64,000 nucleotides of DNA from Pomphorhynchus laevis. Lineage: Eukaryota > Acanthocephala > Palaeacanthocephala > Echinorhynchida > Pomphorhynchidae. Where the stretch lies: assembly GCA_012934845.2 (NCBI GenBank), contig WNNJ02000677.1, positions 34,599-98,598 on the forward strand. Direction: 5' to 3'. Shown here piece after piece: positions 12,076-23,577 of the stretch. A program made the translations under genes and the position numbers. Numbering within the stretch: position 1 is the stretch's first letter; each line of letters begins with the position of its first letter. Under the pieces are notes generated by a model. It worked only from the letters and a program-made list of their open reading frames with translations. It was not told where the DNA came from and searched no databases.

Positions 12076-12234
12076 CGTAAATGCATAGAATTCGCTTTAA
12101 CGGCCAAGCCTATTCGTCGGTACATTCCTAAGAATAAACGTCAGTTCAAATTATGGTGGTTCATAACTTCTCCAGGCTTTGAATATACGATATTTGCTTT
12201 GATTGTCCTTAATACGATTACACTTGCAATGAAA
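12076..12234 (+). CDS. Cav1: Cav1 exon, III-IV linker and IVS1
   Basis: Fifty-three codons in phase 0 after [25 protein letters not shown], then [17 protein letters not shown], ending LNTITLAMK, the IVS1 helix. Donor GTGAGT. The next exon expected (IVS2) could not be located before 21003. Confidence 0.95.
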
Positions 12235-12890
12235 GTGAGTTGCTAATGACTAAGAAGCACTTTGCGTTTTTATTAACTGAACTTATAGGTTGAACCAATC
12301 GGACATTTATAGTCCGATTGTTGATATATAGCTATTTATTAGTAAATATTTTAAGCTCTTAAATCCATTCATCACCAAATTATATTTTGTAAACAATTTA
12401 TATTGATATGTTTGATAAATAAATTATCCCAATGGCCATTGATTCAGCACAATTCATTTTCAGTGTCATCTATATTAAAGTTAGATATAAATATAATCAT
12501 AATATGATTATATAATATAATTATAATATGATCATAATAGTTATTTCACATTATTTTTCCTAAGCCAGATAAAGTAGTTAATATATTATTGCGCCATTTC
12601 AGAGTCTACTATCAGCAGCTTCAGGAAAAATACACCAACTTGTATTTCTGTGAAGATGGAGGTAGTAAAAATCGAAATGTCAAATAATACGTTTTGCTAT
12701 TATTAGTATTTTACACAAAGTAAAAAATTGTCTTGGTTATAAATACTTACAATTTAAAATATACAATAAAAGTTCAAATTATTCAACTAATTACAATAAA
12801 AGTTCTGATTAGTTAACTGATTACAATAATATATACAACATATAGTCCAGCTTTCACAAGATCTAAATGACATTTTATACTTTATTAAAT
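12235..12890. other. Intron 5' of the LINE
   Basis: AT-rich. The IVS1-IVS2 exon should lie between 12234 and 21003, but I found no frame for it here. Confidence 0.5.
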
Positions 12891-15800
12891 ATATGATACT
12901 GTCCTGGTAATGAACCTTCCGCATTATGTAAGGTCTGCGCTTGTGTTCGCAGCGGTCAAAACTGCACAAATTACATTGCTGCGAGATGTTCAAACTGTGG
13001 TTCAGAAGCAACTATCCAATCGATCGCTATTTCAATCGACACATCGGTGATTAAATTGCCAACAGTAATGCAGACGGAAAGCTCAATCGATTATTCTACG
13101 ACTATGCACCTTAGCAGCTTTCAGCCGAGCACAAAATTTCCTTTGCATACAGCTGATCCTAGTACGTTTGCCACAGCCGAGTTAGATACAGCTGATTTCG
13201 TAATCATTGATATCAAATGTTCTAGTTCTTGTTGCACTCTGAGAACCTATGTGAAAGCTACTCGTGGCGTCGATAGAGATTTTTTGCAAGAGTTCCACTG
13301 TGGATATTGTTCAGCAAAACGATTATCATAAATTGAAGAAGTTGTTGAGCGCATACTAATCGAACTCACTGATTTGACGACAGAGCTTATAAACTTGAAG
13401 AATAATTTTTTAGAAAGAACTTCATATGATATTGGAGAATTCAGTGTAACTAGATCGCGAACGTTTGCAGGTGTGGTTCAACATGAGGTTGTAAGGTTGT
13501 AAGATCTGTTTTTGCGGTCAATCATTAGAACAAGGATCTGACATCGCTTAAATCTTTGCAAGAATGTGATGAGCAGGCAAACCGTTCGTGTAACGTAATC
13601 AATCGAGAGTCACCTGTTTCATCGAATATTCAATACGTTGTCAAGAGCATTTTCTCTGAGATCGGGATAAATCTATCAACATGTCGGTATATTCAACTCC
13701 GTGGTTGCTTGTTTCAACTGACGAATCAATATCACGTCAAGCACTTTTCTATTGTAGTAAGTTACGAAATTCACCTAGCTTTTCCAGAGTCAACTTAATT
13801 CCTAATCTATCACCAGTAAAATGTGATGCCTACAAAACTCTTATCGCCAAAATTAACGAGAAACGAAACACTGACCGTTCTTCTTCTTTCATTATAGGTA
13901 ATAAACGGGTTATACGATTTCGTAAACTGAGAGCAAACCTAAACAATAGCATCACTGCGAGTTTATCTAGCTCCAACATTTGACTATCGAAGTCTTCAAA
14001 TCCAGTAATTCACCCAGTAAATCCTCCAGTAAATAAGCCAGTCTATCCTGTAGTATATCATTCAGTTTACCCCCAATAAATCCACAAGTAAATCCTCCAG
14101 TAAAGACTTTAGTTAATCCTCCGGAAAATAGCCCAGTTAATCCTTCAATAAATCCTCCAATTAATCATTCACTTAATCATCCATTGTCTTCCAGTAAATC
14201 ATCCAGTAAATTCTCTTGTAAAACCTTCAGTAAATCTTCCAGAAAATTCTCCAGTAAGGTCTTTAATAAATCATCAAGAAAATTCTCAAGTAAAGCATTA
14301 AGTAAACCCTCCAGCAAATCTTCCAGTGTATCATCTAATTGACTCGACTTTGCTGCTTCCCAAGTCTTTTTGGAAATTGGCCATCTTAAATATCCGTTTT
14401 CTTAGTAACAAGGTTGATTCAGTATATGATATTTTCCTTCATAAATTTTTGGATGAATTGTGTTTAACCAAATCTTGGCATGTTGACAGAATGATTACTC
14501 TATTAAACACATCTGATTTTTAAACCTCTCTTCGGTCGATAAGGCTCGTAAACTACCTTTCATTTCAAATAGATCAATTAACCACTATGGTCTTATTGCT
14601 TTCTCTAACCATTAGTCTGTTTTACAATCGTTCTCGTTGCCGTTTGTTCGTGTTACTTTCGAACTACTTGTTTCCGTGAAATATCCGTTTCTTTGTTTCT
14701 CGACATCCACTTATTCTATCGACCTGGATCGTGTCATCCGCCAGACTCTTTTTTGTGTGAACTGTCAAACTTAATTTCTTTCATATTCCTCTCCAGTTTA
14801 CCTTGCTTTGTAATATGTGATATATATGTTCGCTAAGATCGTCCTTGTGATTTCGATACCTTAAAGACGATTTCTACATTTAATGATCATGATTTTCAAA
14901 CCTTGTCTCCTCAGTTTTTTTTGCTACCCGTACTCTTGGCGATAACCTCAATATCGTTGCCATACATTCGCGTCTTGTCTTGTCTTCTTCATTGTGTATA
15001 TATGATCCTGCTATATCTGACCACTTCCTTGCTACCTGTTCTCTCCTTTTGTTAAAAATCGATATTCCTGCAAAATTTATCACGTATCTTTTTTGGAAAT
15101 TCCTCAATCTTTCCCTTCTTCGCTATCATATTAATCGCTCTTCGTTAATGTATCCTTCTTATATCTAATAATCCCACCAATTACTTATGTACCCACTTTA
15201 ACAATGTATTTTGCTCTATTCTCGATGAAATTCTTCACCTTTAAATTTTTGCTCAATCACGTCCCTATCGGGCAACATGGTTAGACTCTAAGTGTGTGAC
15301 TTCAAATCGCCTCCCGGGTCGTTTTTTCAGAGTTTATCATAGTTATCTCAGACTTTCTTCAGCTCTTGACTCCTTCTTTTATCGCAACCAATTCCACTAC
15401 TGACTCTGATTACCGTATTTAAAAACAATTTCTTTTATTTATTCGATCATCGTCCTTCCACAAACTTCCTGACCCGTCTAGTCGTACCCCCAGAACTCTT
15501 TTATCTACTTCCAATCTATGAATATGATGTATTTTGCCTTATTATTTCGCCACCTTATATGCCTTCTCCTGTCGATCCTATCCCTGCTCGAATTCTCAAA
15601 TTGTTGTCCACTAACATCTCACCTTTCCTCATCAGCCTCTCTAACTAGTCTAACCTGAATAAAATATTTCCGGTTCTTTGAAAAGCTACCATTGTTCGTC
15701 CCTTACTTAAAGAGGCATATCTTGACCCTATCTTACTTCATCTTATCGTCCAATATCAATTCTAGCAACCTTATCTAAGATTCTCGAACCCTATCTAAAA

Positions 15801-17150
15801 TTCTCTTAGATCAGCTCAACAGATATCTCTCTTCATCGCAGCTCTACCCTTCTTTTCAACCCGCTTTCCGCTTCAATCATTCTACCGAATTAGCATATCA
15901 TAAGGTATTTTTTGATCCGTTCTCTGCTCGAGACAAAGGACTTTATAGTGTGATAATATCGCTCGATCTTTCATCTGATTTCGACATTGTTGCTTACACA
16001 GTCTTTCTTTCTCGATTCGCTATCATTATGGATTCTCTTCGTTTGCATTGGCTTGGTTAACCTCGTATATGTCCAATCGATTATTTTCCGTCCATTCTAG
16101 TTCAATGTGTTCTCCTTTATCTCTTCTCTCTTGTGGTGCACCTCAAGATTCAGTACTTGATCCTATTTTCTTTACTCTTCTTCTTTGAGATTTATCTTTT
16201 ATAACTAATAAATTTTGCTTCAGAGTAAGGCAGTACGCTGATGATATACTTTTTTATTCTCACTCGTCTCCTCATTCCCTAAGCCAACTTTTTATATCTT
16301 CTTCGAATTGTCTTCGTGCTCTATCAGAACATCTAATTTATTCGCGCATGTCTCACGATCTTACCAAATCTAATGTGTAATGAGTTTTACACTATTCCGT
16401 TTCTGTATCCTCTCCTTCTCTATATCTTCAGACCACAATTATTCCTGTTGTTGATAAACTAGTATTTCTAGATGTTCACTTTGACAATTACCTCCATCTC
16501 GACCTTACACTCGTAATTAAACTAAATCTTCAAATATTCTTCTTCGTGATATTCGTCTCGTCAGAAATTCTCTGGACTTTAGTTCTTGAGAATCTCTTAT
16601 CTCCTCCCTGCTTTACCCGCGTATTGCATACTGTCTTAGCTTTCTCGTTTTCTCTTCAAAGACATCCTTTAAATCTCTTCAGCGCCTCATTAACACTACT
16701 GTATGCATCGTCTTTCGACTTCGTAAATACGATCATATCTCCTCCTATTTATCAAAACTTGGATGGCTAAGTATTGAACACCGTGTTCAGTTTCGTATTC
16801 TTTGTCTAACTTATCGCCTTCTTCATTGTTATTTTCTTTCTTATCTCTATCTTCCAACTTTAAATGAATATGGCTCTCTTTCTACTCACTTACGTTCATG
16901 TGTTTCTCTTCTGCTACACGTACCCCTTCAATCAATCAACTTCGGACGTCGATCTCTATGCATTACTGCTTCTCTACTTTGGAATTATCTGCTTAATCAC
17001 CTTCAATCTTCATCCTCACTCCCGTTTTTATAACGTGACTGCGTTCTATGATTCTAAACGAGTAACTATTGTTCTCAATTTGTCTCTCTTTTGTGGGCTT
17101 GTAAGCACACAAACTGTGTGCATTTGACATTATTTTTTTTTCTTAAAAAG
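12890..17150 (+). mobile_element. Degenerate CR1/L2-like LINE retrotransposon, near full length
   Basis: An ORF1-like part (12900-13990) holds a Cys-rich block (LCKVCACVRSGQNC..RCSNCG). A run of short tandem repeats rich in CCAGTAAAT follows (14000-14340). The apurinic-like endonuclease begins near 14350 with LAILNIRFLSNKVDS and ends near SDHFLA (about 15020). The reverse transcriptase shows LATLSKIL-like and GAPQDSVLDPIFFTLLL motifs, then RQYADDILFYSHSS (16225-16265). The 3' end reads CGLVSTQTVCI before a T-rich stretch. Many frameshifts and stops make it long dead. It lies in the intron before the IVS3 exon. Confidence 0.85.
14000..14340 (+). repeat. Imperfect 12-15 bp tandem repeats inside the LINE
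   Basis: Variants of AATCCTCCAGTAAAT recur about 20 times. In the LINE frame this would give a Pro-Val-Asn-rich spacer between ORF1 and the endonuclease. Confidence 0.8.
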
Positions 17151-17449
17151 TGCATTTTAAAGTAATAAATACAATTATTCAATGTTTCTAGCGCAGTTAC
17201 ATCTTAATCTTGGGATTTGATTTTTTAAATTTACAATGTTTCTTGAAATGAATTATTAAATTATCGTATTTTAAATTGCATTTTTCTTAGACCATCTTAG
17301 TATGAATATAGCACTTAAATTGTCTATCAAATTATCTGCAAGTTTAGATAGAGGCAATTATCACTGATATAATCACATCAACCTTGCGAATTAAATTGGT
17401 TTAAATTTACGACCATAATATGTAATTATATTGGCTTTTATCAAATTCA

Positions 17450-17925
17450 TTTAAATAATTTAGTAGATGCATATTTGAAACTAGGTTACTATAAAAATAT
17501 CATCAAACAGAAAATAGTAAAATATATAAATAAAAACACAATAATATTAAAAATAAATTTAAAAATTAAGGAAAAATTTTCTGAATGGATAATAAATAAT
17601 TTGCTTTGTATTAGAATAAAGTAGACTAAATAATCAATTTTCACCTGAGGAAATATGCCATTAGCATACGTTCGGCCCGACTGATATGTTGGATCTACAA
17701 ATAGGGGCATAAACCTGATAACGTAACAGTTCTTCCTGATGACCTCCAATCCTTATTCTGATACATCGTATATTATTTATTAGTCAATTAAAAAATAATA
17801 TTTTTTAATTCTTACTTTATACAAATGTAAATTATATAAAATCATAAAATAAAAATATTTATTATTTTTTAAAATTAATATATAATAAAAATTACGTAGA
17901 CTCAGTTAGCTTATTTAACTTTTAC
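17450..17925 (+). mobile_element. Group-2 PLE 3' fragment
   Basis: Carries the last codons of the group-2 reverse transcriptase (homologous to LGYYKNNIKQKIVK in the 43-kb copy), the conserved tail with GATGACCTC, and the end TACGTAGACTCAGTTAGCT. Plus orientation. Confidence 0.8.
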
Positions 17926-19039
17926 ATTTCCGTATGATACAGAATTTTTACCTTTTATTTCGATTTTATCTTCTCATTTCTACTTTCAAAAAATATTATT
18001 TAACTTATGTATTAATGAATATTAGTTTAATAATTTAAATTAGTAATTATATGATATTATTAATTAAAATTATTAATAAATGCATTTTTAATTTGTTTCT
18101 AATTAATAAGGTTAATAAAGAGCGGATTTATTTAATAAGCAATTTTTTAAAGAAATCAATATTTTATAAAATTTACCATTAATTTATTTTTCTGTTTTAA
18201 TATTAGCGAACATTTGCCTTTAAGAATTTATGAATTATAAATTTATAAATTTATCATTCACAAATTTATAAAGAATTTATACTAATGGCTAAATTCAATA
18301 AATAGAAACGAATTTTATAATTTTAAATAATTATGTTACAACAAAATTTGCATTATAGACTCTGCTAATTTAATCTTATCTTTCCAATTATATCTATTAA
18401 AATAAGCTGCTCTGAACATATTTGCTCTTTTACTATCGCATGAGTTGAATCCTTTTATTGCAATTTCAATTTGGTAGAATTCATTTTTGCAACTTAGCAT
18501 CATAATCAACGAGTAAATTATGTTAAAGCTCTCGATTACATGAATATTGTTTTCACATGTGTTTTTACTCTGGAATGTATATTGAAGATGGCAGCTTTTC
18601 GAATAAAGGTAAGGAAGTATTTTGTATGAAATGCTATTTTCAAATATGACATGCAGTTTTTGACATAAAACTGCATAATCAGCTATTTTTTTAAAGAAAT
18701 CAATTTGTTTTACTGCTTTAATATTAGCGAACATTTGCCTTTGTGGCTATGTCCATAAAGGTTTGTGACTACAATTATCATAAACGCATCTGTATTCGCT
18801 AGTAAGAGGAAAACTCATTAGTCAATAAAGCCAAAATAAGCCGCAGAATGATTATTTTAAAAGTATAAATTTATTTTATGAACTTGTCAAAAAAAATATT
18901 TTAAAATCTGATCGAACTAGCTACAGATTAAATGGATATTGGAAATAATTGAAAATATTTATGTCATACATTTCCTCGAATTTAGTATATTTTAATATAT
19001 AGGAACAAATACAAATCAAAGACCAAATGAATTATTCAA
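17926..19039. other. Intron with a minus-strand ORF
   Basis: AT-rich intron; apart from the ORF at 18336-18734 and the repeat of its start at 18140-18222 nothing is recognised. Confidence 0.5.
18336..18734 (-). CDS. Hypothetical 132-residue ORF inside a Cav1 intron
   Basis: An uninterrupted frame of 132 codons, preceded in frame by a stop, in otherwise stop-dense AT-rich DNA. The product is Lys-, Ile- and Ser-rich with cysteines (for example SKSCHLQYTFQSKNTCENN), has no signal peptide or obvious membrane helix, and shows no family motif I know. The DNA coding its N-terminus (MFANIK) is repeated at 18140-18222, so it may belong to a duplicated or mobile unit. It could be a nested gene, an element relic or chance. 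Confidence 0.3.
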   Translation of the reverse strand: MFANIKAVKQIDFFKKIADYAVLCQKLHVIFENSISYKILPYLYSKSCHLQYTFQSKNTCENNIHVIESFNIIYSLIMMLSCKNEFYQIEIAIKGFNSCDSKRANMFRAAYFNRYNWKDKIKLAESIMQILL

Positions 19040-20030
19040 TATTTAAATGGCGACTCCCATCATTACCAGGAAAAGAAAATTGTTACGGTCTTGTATATTA
19101 AAATAATAAAAAAAACATGTATTTTGTATGCTGTGACTCACTACAAAGTTGACAAAAGTAAGAAAAAATACACAACAAAAGAAATTGTATTTCTAAGAAA
19201 TACTTAAAAATACTTATATTTCTTAGAAATTTTATTTCTAAGAATGTGATGATTAGCAATACAAATGAAGTTTGCATTTTAATTAAAAAAAATAGCCTAA
19301 AATGCATAACTTATTAAAGCCTAAAGATTTATCTAGTAGATAGTCAATTGTTTATAAAATACCTTGCTCGAACTGTGACTGTCTATATTTCCCAGACTGG
19401 ACAATGTTTATCTAAAAGAATTGAACAACACGTCTATAATCTACAAAAAGGAACTGTTTCCAGTGTCATTGCTCTTCATTGTACATCACCTAATCATACC
19501 ATTTATTTTCAGATCGCTATTGTGTTGTCTTACGAAAGCAATTATTTAACACGTATAATAGAAGAAGCATTTTTCATTGCTCGTAAATCTAACTTAATGG
19601 CTAATAATAAACCGGACTATAATTTTAAGTTAAAATATAATTAATATCTTCCTGTTTTTGACTATCTATAGTAATATCGGTTTGCATTCTAGATTTTGTC
19701 TTAAACAATTTTATTATTGATAATTTTTTATGGTCAATTTTATTATCTAATTGTTATAATTTTGTGTATTACTGTTTTATTTTTGTTCTTATTGTTGATA
19801 ATGTTTTGTTTTACTTTATTATGTGATGTTTTTACTGTTTGATCACTTTCTTTCGCTGTATTTTTTCTTTTATCAATTTCATACAAAATACATGTTTAGG
19901 TTATTTTATATTATTAATAAAACCCTTATTTATTTATTTACTTATGTTATTTTAATGTACAATATTGTAACAATTTTCTTTTCCTGATGATGGCATTTGC
20001 CATTGAAATAAAGAATAATCATTGGAGCTT
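19040..20030 (+). mobile_element. Penelope-like element fragment with GIY-YIG nuclease
   Basis: At 19348-19644 the frame reads TVTVYISQTGQCLSKRIEQH, then NYLTRIIEEAFFIARKSNLM, a GIY-YIG endonuclease with the family's VYIGQTG start slightly changed. The tail ends in CTGATGA, a TGGC/GCCA hairpin and GAAA (19984-20008). A short inverted copy of this tail stands at about 19055-19105, so the copy is bounded by facing tails. Plus strand, 5' truncated. Confidence 0.82.
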
Positions 20031-20059
20031 TGATTTTCCTTTGCTCCTATAAATTAACA

Positions 20060-21002
20060 TATTGGAAATAATAGTGAAATCAGTGGCTACTATAAAATTG
20101 ATCTGTAATCTTAATGTATCATGTACACTTGTAAAGTGAGTGAGATTGTTTATAGGCTAGGTTATTAACTAGCACATGGAGCATATAAAGAACACATTCG
20201 ACTGAATTTATCCTCTCAACTTATCGACTTAATTAATTGGCATCCGTTCACTTCTCCCAGTATTCACTCTAGCACTTGAAAGCCGAACTCAAGTCGTATT
20301 CATGTATTTGCAGAGCTGCATACAGCTGACGAGTCACACTTTATATACCTTATATATACACTTTATGTTTATTATTTAATATAAAGTGCGTACTCGTGGC
20401 TAAACAGTGGAAATAGATTGTGCTCATTCGTGTTCTCGCGTCTTAAATCGAAGAAGTGATTCTTTGCTATAATAATTAAGCTTTTAAAAAAGCAAAATTG
20501 CAATGCATTGGGAAAGGATTGCTTTATTACATCTTTGTAGACTGCCATGTACAATGCGTAATATTTAGTAAATATAAACACTGCAAAATCTATCAAATTT
20601 TATAATTTATTTGATTAAAATAAATTAATTTCAGCTCATTTATTTTATTTTAGCTAGATCAATAAAATACATCATGGTAATGTATATGTATTTATAAGTT
20701 TATATTTCTGTAAACAATAACCTATAATCAACGAAAAGTGTTCACAACAACTTTTCAAATTGAACATATTAATTATATAAAAATGGTGGATATTTCGACC
20801 GTTAATTGATTAAATACTGAAAATTATTTTGTAATTAAACGAGCGCGGGTATTAATTATCATCATTTGTAAACATCATGTCATTCACTTTTATTTTGACA
20901 ACAATTTGCAACGAGTCGAAATGTTTTTTAAGAATACCATCACTTCGATGGTATGCAAATTGATGTTACCGTACAAATTTCGGAATCATCATTATTTTTT
21001 AG
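20060..21002. other. Intronic DNA before the IVS3 exon
   Basis: Somewhat less AT-rich at 20100-20340 and 20390-20560, but without a frame or element I can name. Confidence 0.5.
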
Positions 21003-21089
21003 AATTACTTCGGTGATGCTTGGAATTGTTTTGACTTCGGTATCGTTCTCGGAAGTATTATCGACATTGTTTATTCGGACTTCTTGAAC
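21003..21089 (+). CDS. Cav1: Cav1 exon, IVS3
   Basis: Twenty-nine codons in phase 0 after [26 protein letters not shown] then [11 protein letters not shown], the IVS3 helix. Donor GTAAGC. Confidence 0.95.
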
Positions 21090-22036
21090 GTAAGCAACTT
21101 CATTAATTTATATATTGTGTAAATCTTATATATTTTAGTAATAAATGTATTTAGAATACTGTAGTCAATATTTTATTTGAATAAGGCGAATTTTAAATTA
21201 AATTCGAAACTAATAGTGTTTTATTTCCTAATAATGATAATTTCGCGTTGCTGGAAATTATCTATTTCAAATATTTCCTTTCTTCGTATAATTGTAAACC
21301 ACCCTTCTGTTTCAAAAAAATTTTGAAATGTCGTATTTAAATTCACAAAAAAAAATATTTTTAATATTTAACAAAATACAGAATATTTGTTAACGGAATT
21401 CGAATACCATTTATGTATTCTCTACTACTTTTACATGATGATAAAAAATGATGGTCGTAATGTAATAATTTGTCTGCACTTTTTAGACATTTTTATTGGT
21501 TTTCTTCTTGATTTAACTTTATTATTTGTTTTTTTAAATTACATACATCTGAATTTCGTCTGAATATCTTTAAAAACAAGAGTTTACGAAACCGTCATCT
21601 ATTTGAATATTTAAATAGAGAAAAATCAGCGAAGAATAAATTAAAGAATATACAAATATTAAATCAAATATTATAAATATAATATTTGATAATATAATAT
21701 ATATAATATTTTTATTTATAATATTTAATATTATAAATATATTAAACATTTATCAAATATTTGATATCAATATTAAATCAAAGAATATACGATATGGAAT
21801 ATTAATCATCAACTGTTAACATCGTCAGATAAATAAAATTAAAAGTATTGAACAAACTGCTAACCGTTTGCTATAAAAACCTTGCATTTATTTAGTAAAT
21901 ATCTATTTGTTATATTTATTTTGTAAATAATCTATTTACTGCCAATAACCTTTATTTAATTGAAGATTTTTCGATATTAAGTCTGCAGTGCTTAAATTTT
22001 ACACATTGATTCTTTTATATTGAATTGTATTTTTAG
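21090..22036. repeat. Intron with AT-rich dyad repeats
   Basis: Positions 21650-21790 consist of interleaved ATATTTGATA and AATATTATAAAT repeats. No other feature. Confidence 0.6.
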
Positions 22037-22159
22037 CCGGGCAAGACCGTAATTAGTATAAATTTCTTTCGATTATTTCGTGCTATGCGATTAGTAAAAT
22101 TGCTTTCAAGAGGAGAGGGCATAAAAACTCTTATATGGACATTCATTAAATCTTTTCAG
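22037..22159 (+). CDS. Cav1: Cav1 exon, IVS4 voltage sensor
   Basis: Forty-one codons in phase 0: [18 protein letters not shown], then [16 protein letters not shown] and [26 protein letters not shown] is the IVS4 signature of Cav1 channels. Acceptor TTTTTAG, donor GTAGGT. Confidence 0.97.
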
Positions 22160-22354
22160 GTAGGTTTTCGTAGAACTCTTAAAGAAATGATTTATTTTGC
22201 CACACCTTATTGATCAGCAGGAAGATATGTTGTAATACTGTTGTAATTAAAAGAAAATTAAAAAAAATATCTAATTTATCAAAATTGAATAAATAATCAT
22301 AAAGCACTCAGTTTTCATTTACAGATCTTGAGATTCCTATAATTTAATTTACCA

Positions 22355-22565
22355 TTCAAAATTTCATGAACCTATTAATAGATAATATACCATGTATAAG
22401 AAAAGTGGTCATTAGGAGAAACTGCTTTGCTGTCAGGTTTCGGGCTATATTATCAATTCAGCATTGTACTAGGGCAAATACATGTTAATTATATATTTCC
22501 TCTAATGTACTGTTATTATCTAGCGTAATTCATATCTAATACAGAGTATTTTATTTACCACCTAT
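22355..22565 (-). mobile_element. Tail fragment of group-2 PLE
   Basis: Contains worn versions of the conserved tail (AGGAGAAACTGCTTTGCTG, GTCAGGTTTCGGGCT) seen at 42760-42860, in the same minus orientation. Confidence 0.7.
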
Positions 22566-22689
22566 CTATAAAAGCTTTCCATTTAATAGTTTTTTGCTGT
22601 ATAGTTGTATTTAATTGTAATTTACAAACAAATCAGAACAATACATAGAATTCAATTTTAGAAATCAAATTCAAATTTTATAATGTTGT

Positions 22690-22965
22690 TTCAGGCTCGT
22701 GTGATGCCGAGTCGTAACCGCAAAATGCGCATAGGCCAGGATCGTCAATGTACTCTCTTATGCAAGCAGTGTTGCCTCGCTGAATTGTGGCGCTGATTAT
22801 CTGCATCAAGAAAGACGGTGTACATGCATCACCGGAAACCCTCGCAAGACGGCTCCCGAGTCCCCACAGGAAATCAAGAGAATCAGAACTTACGGCCCCA
22901 ATAGTCTCTATTGCTATTTGGGATTAACAGATGTTGTTCACCCAATAGCAATAGTTTAAATCATT
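22690..22965. other. GC-richer island of unknown origin in an intron
   Basis: A block of ordinary GC content within very AT-rich intron. It has no long frame. Its right end carries an inverted pair CTATTGCTATT / AATAGCAATAG around 22905-22960, which might mark the end of a DNA transposon relic. Confidence 0.35.
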
Positions 22966-23404
22966 TTAATGATGTTTAAATCTTTTAACTTTAATCTTTT
23001 GATATTTAAATCTTCTGAAGTTTAAATCTTTTTAAATCTATTTTTAAATCTTTTTAAATCTGTTTAAAATCTTTTTTTATTATTCTTAATAGTTTAAATC
23101 TTTGTTAATGATAATTTGATAATTTACATATTTTACAATTTTTGTTTAATAATGACAAATGTCATTTTTACGATATAAGTTGATAAGCATTTTAATATAT
23201 GCTATTTCAATGTTTATGTCTAATGAAATATTTTTACGTCCATATCTAACATTTACGTCCATATCTAACAGTAAACAAGTAAAAATTTGTCCAAAATATT
23301 GATTTGATAAAATTAATAACGCATATTAAAATTCATATATTGAAAGGTAGAGTGATATAAATAATATAATGAACGCGTACTTGACAAACAAAAATGCAAC
23401 TTTG
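22966..23404. repeat. Intron with degenerate TTTAAATCTTTT repeats
   Basis: Positions 22970-23100 hold about ten variants of TTTAAATCTTTT. The remainder is AT-rich intron with a repeated TTTACGTCCATATCTAAC near 23234-23268. Confidence 0.65.
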
Positions 23405-23546
23405 TATGAATTAAATCAGCTAACTGAGTCTACGTATTGTTATATAATTATAAAATAAACAAAACAAAATAATGCTAAATCAAAATTTAATAATTAAATA
23501 ATAAAATAAATAATTGTTTTTAGATTTTCTATAATTTAAATCAAGT

Positions 23547-23577
<31 letters not shown>

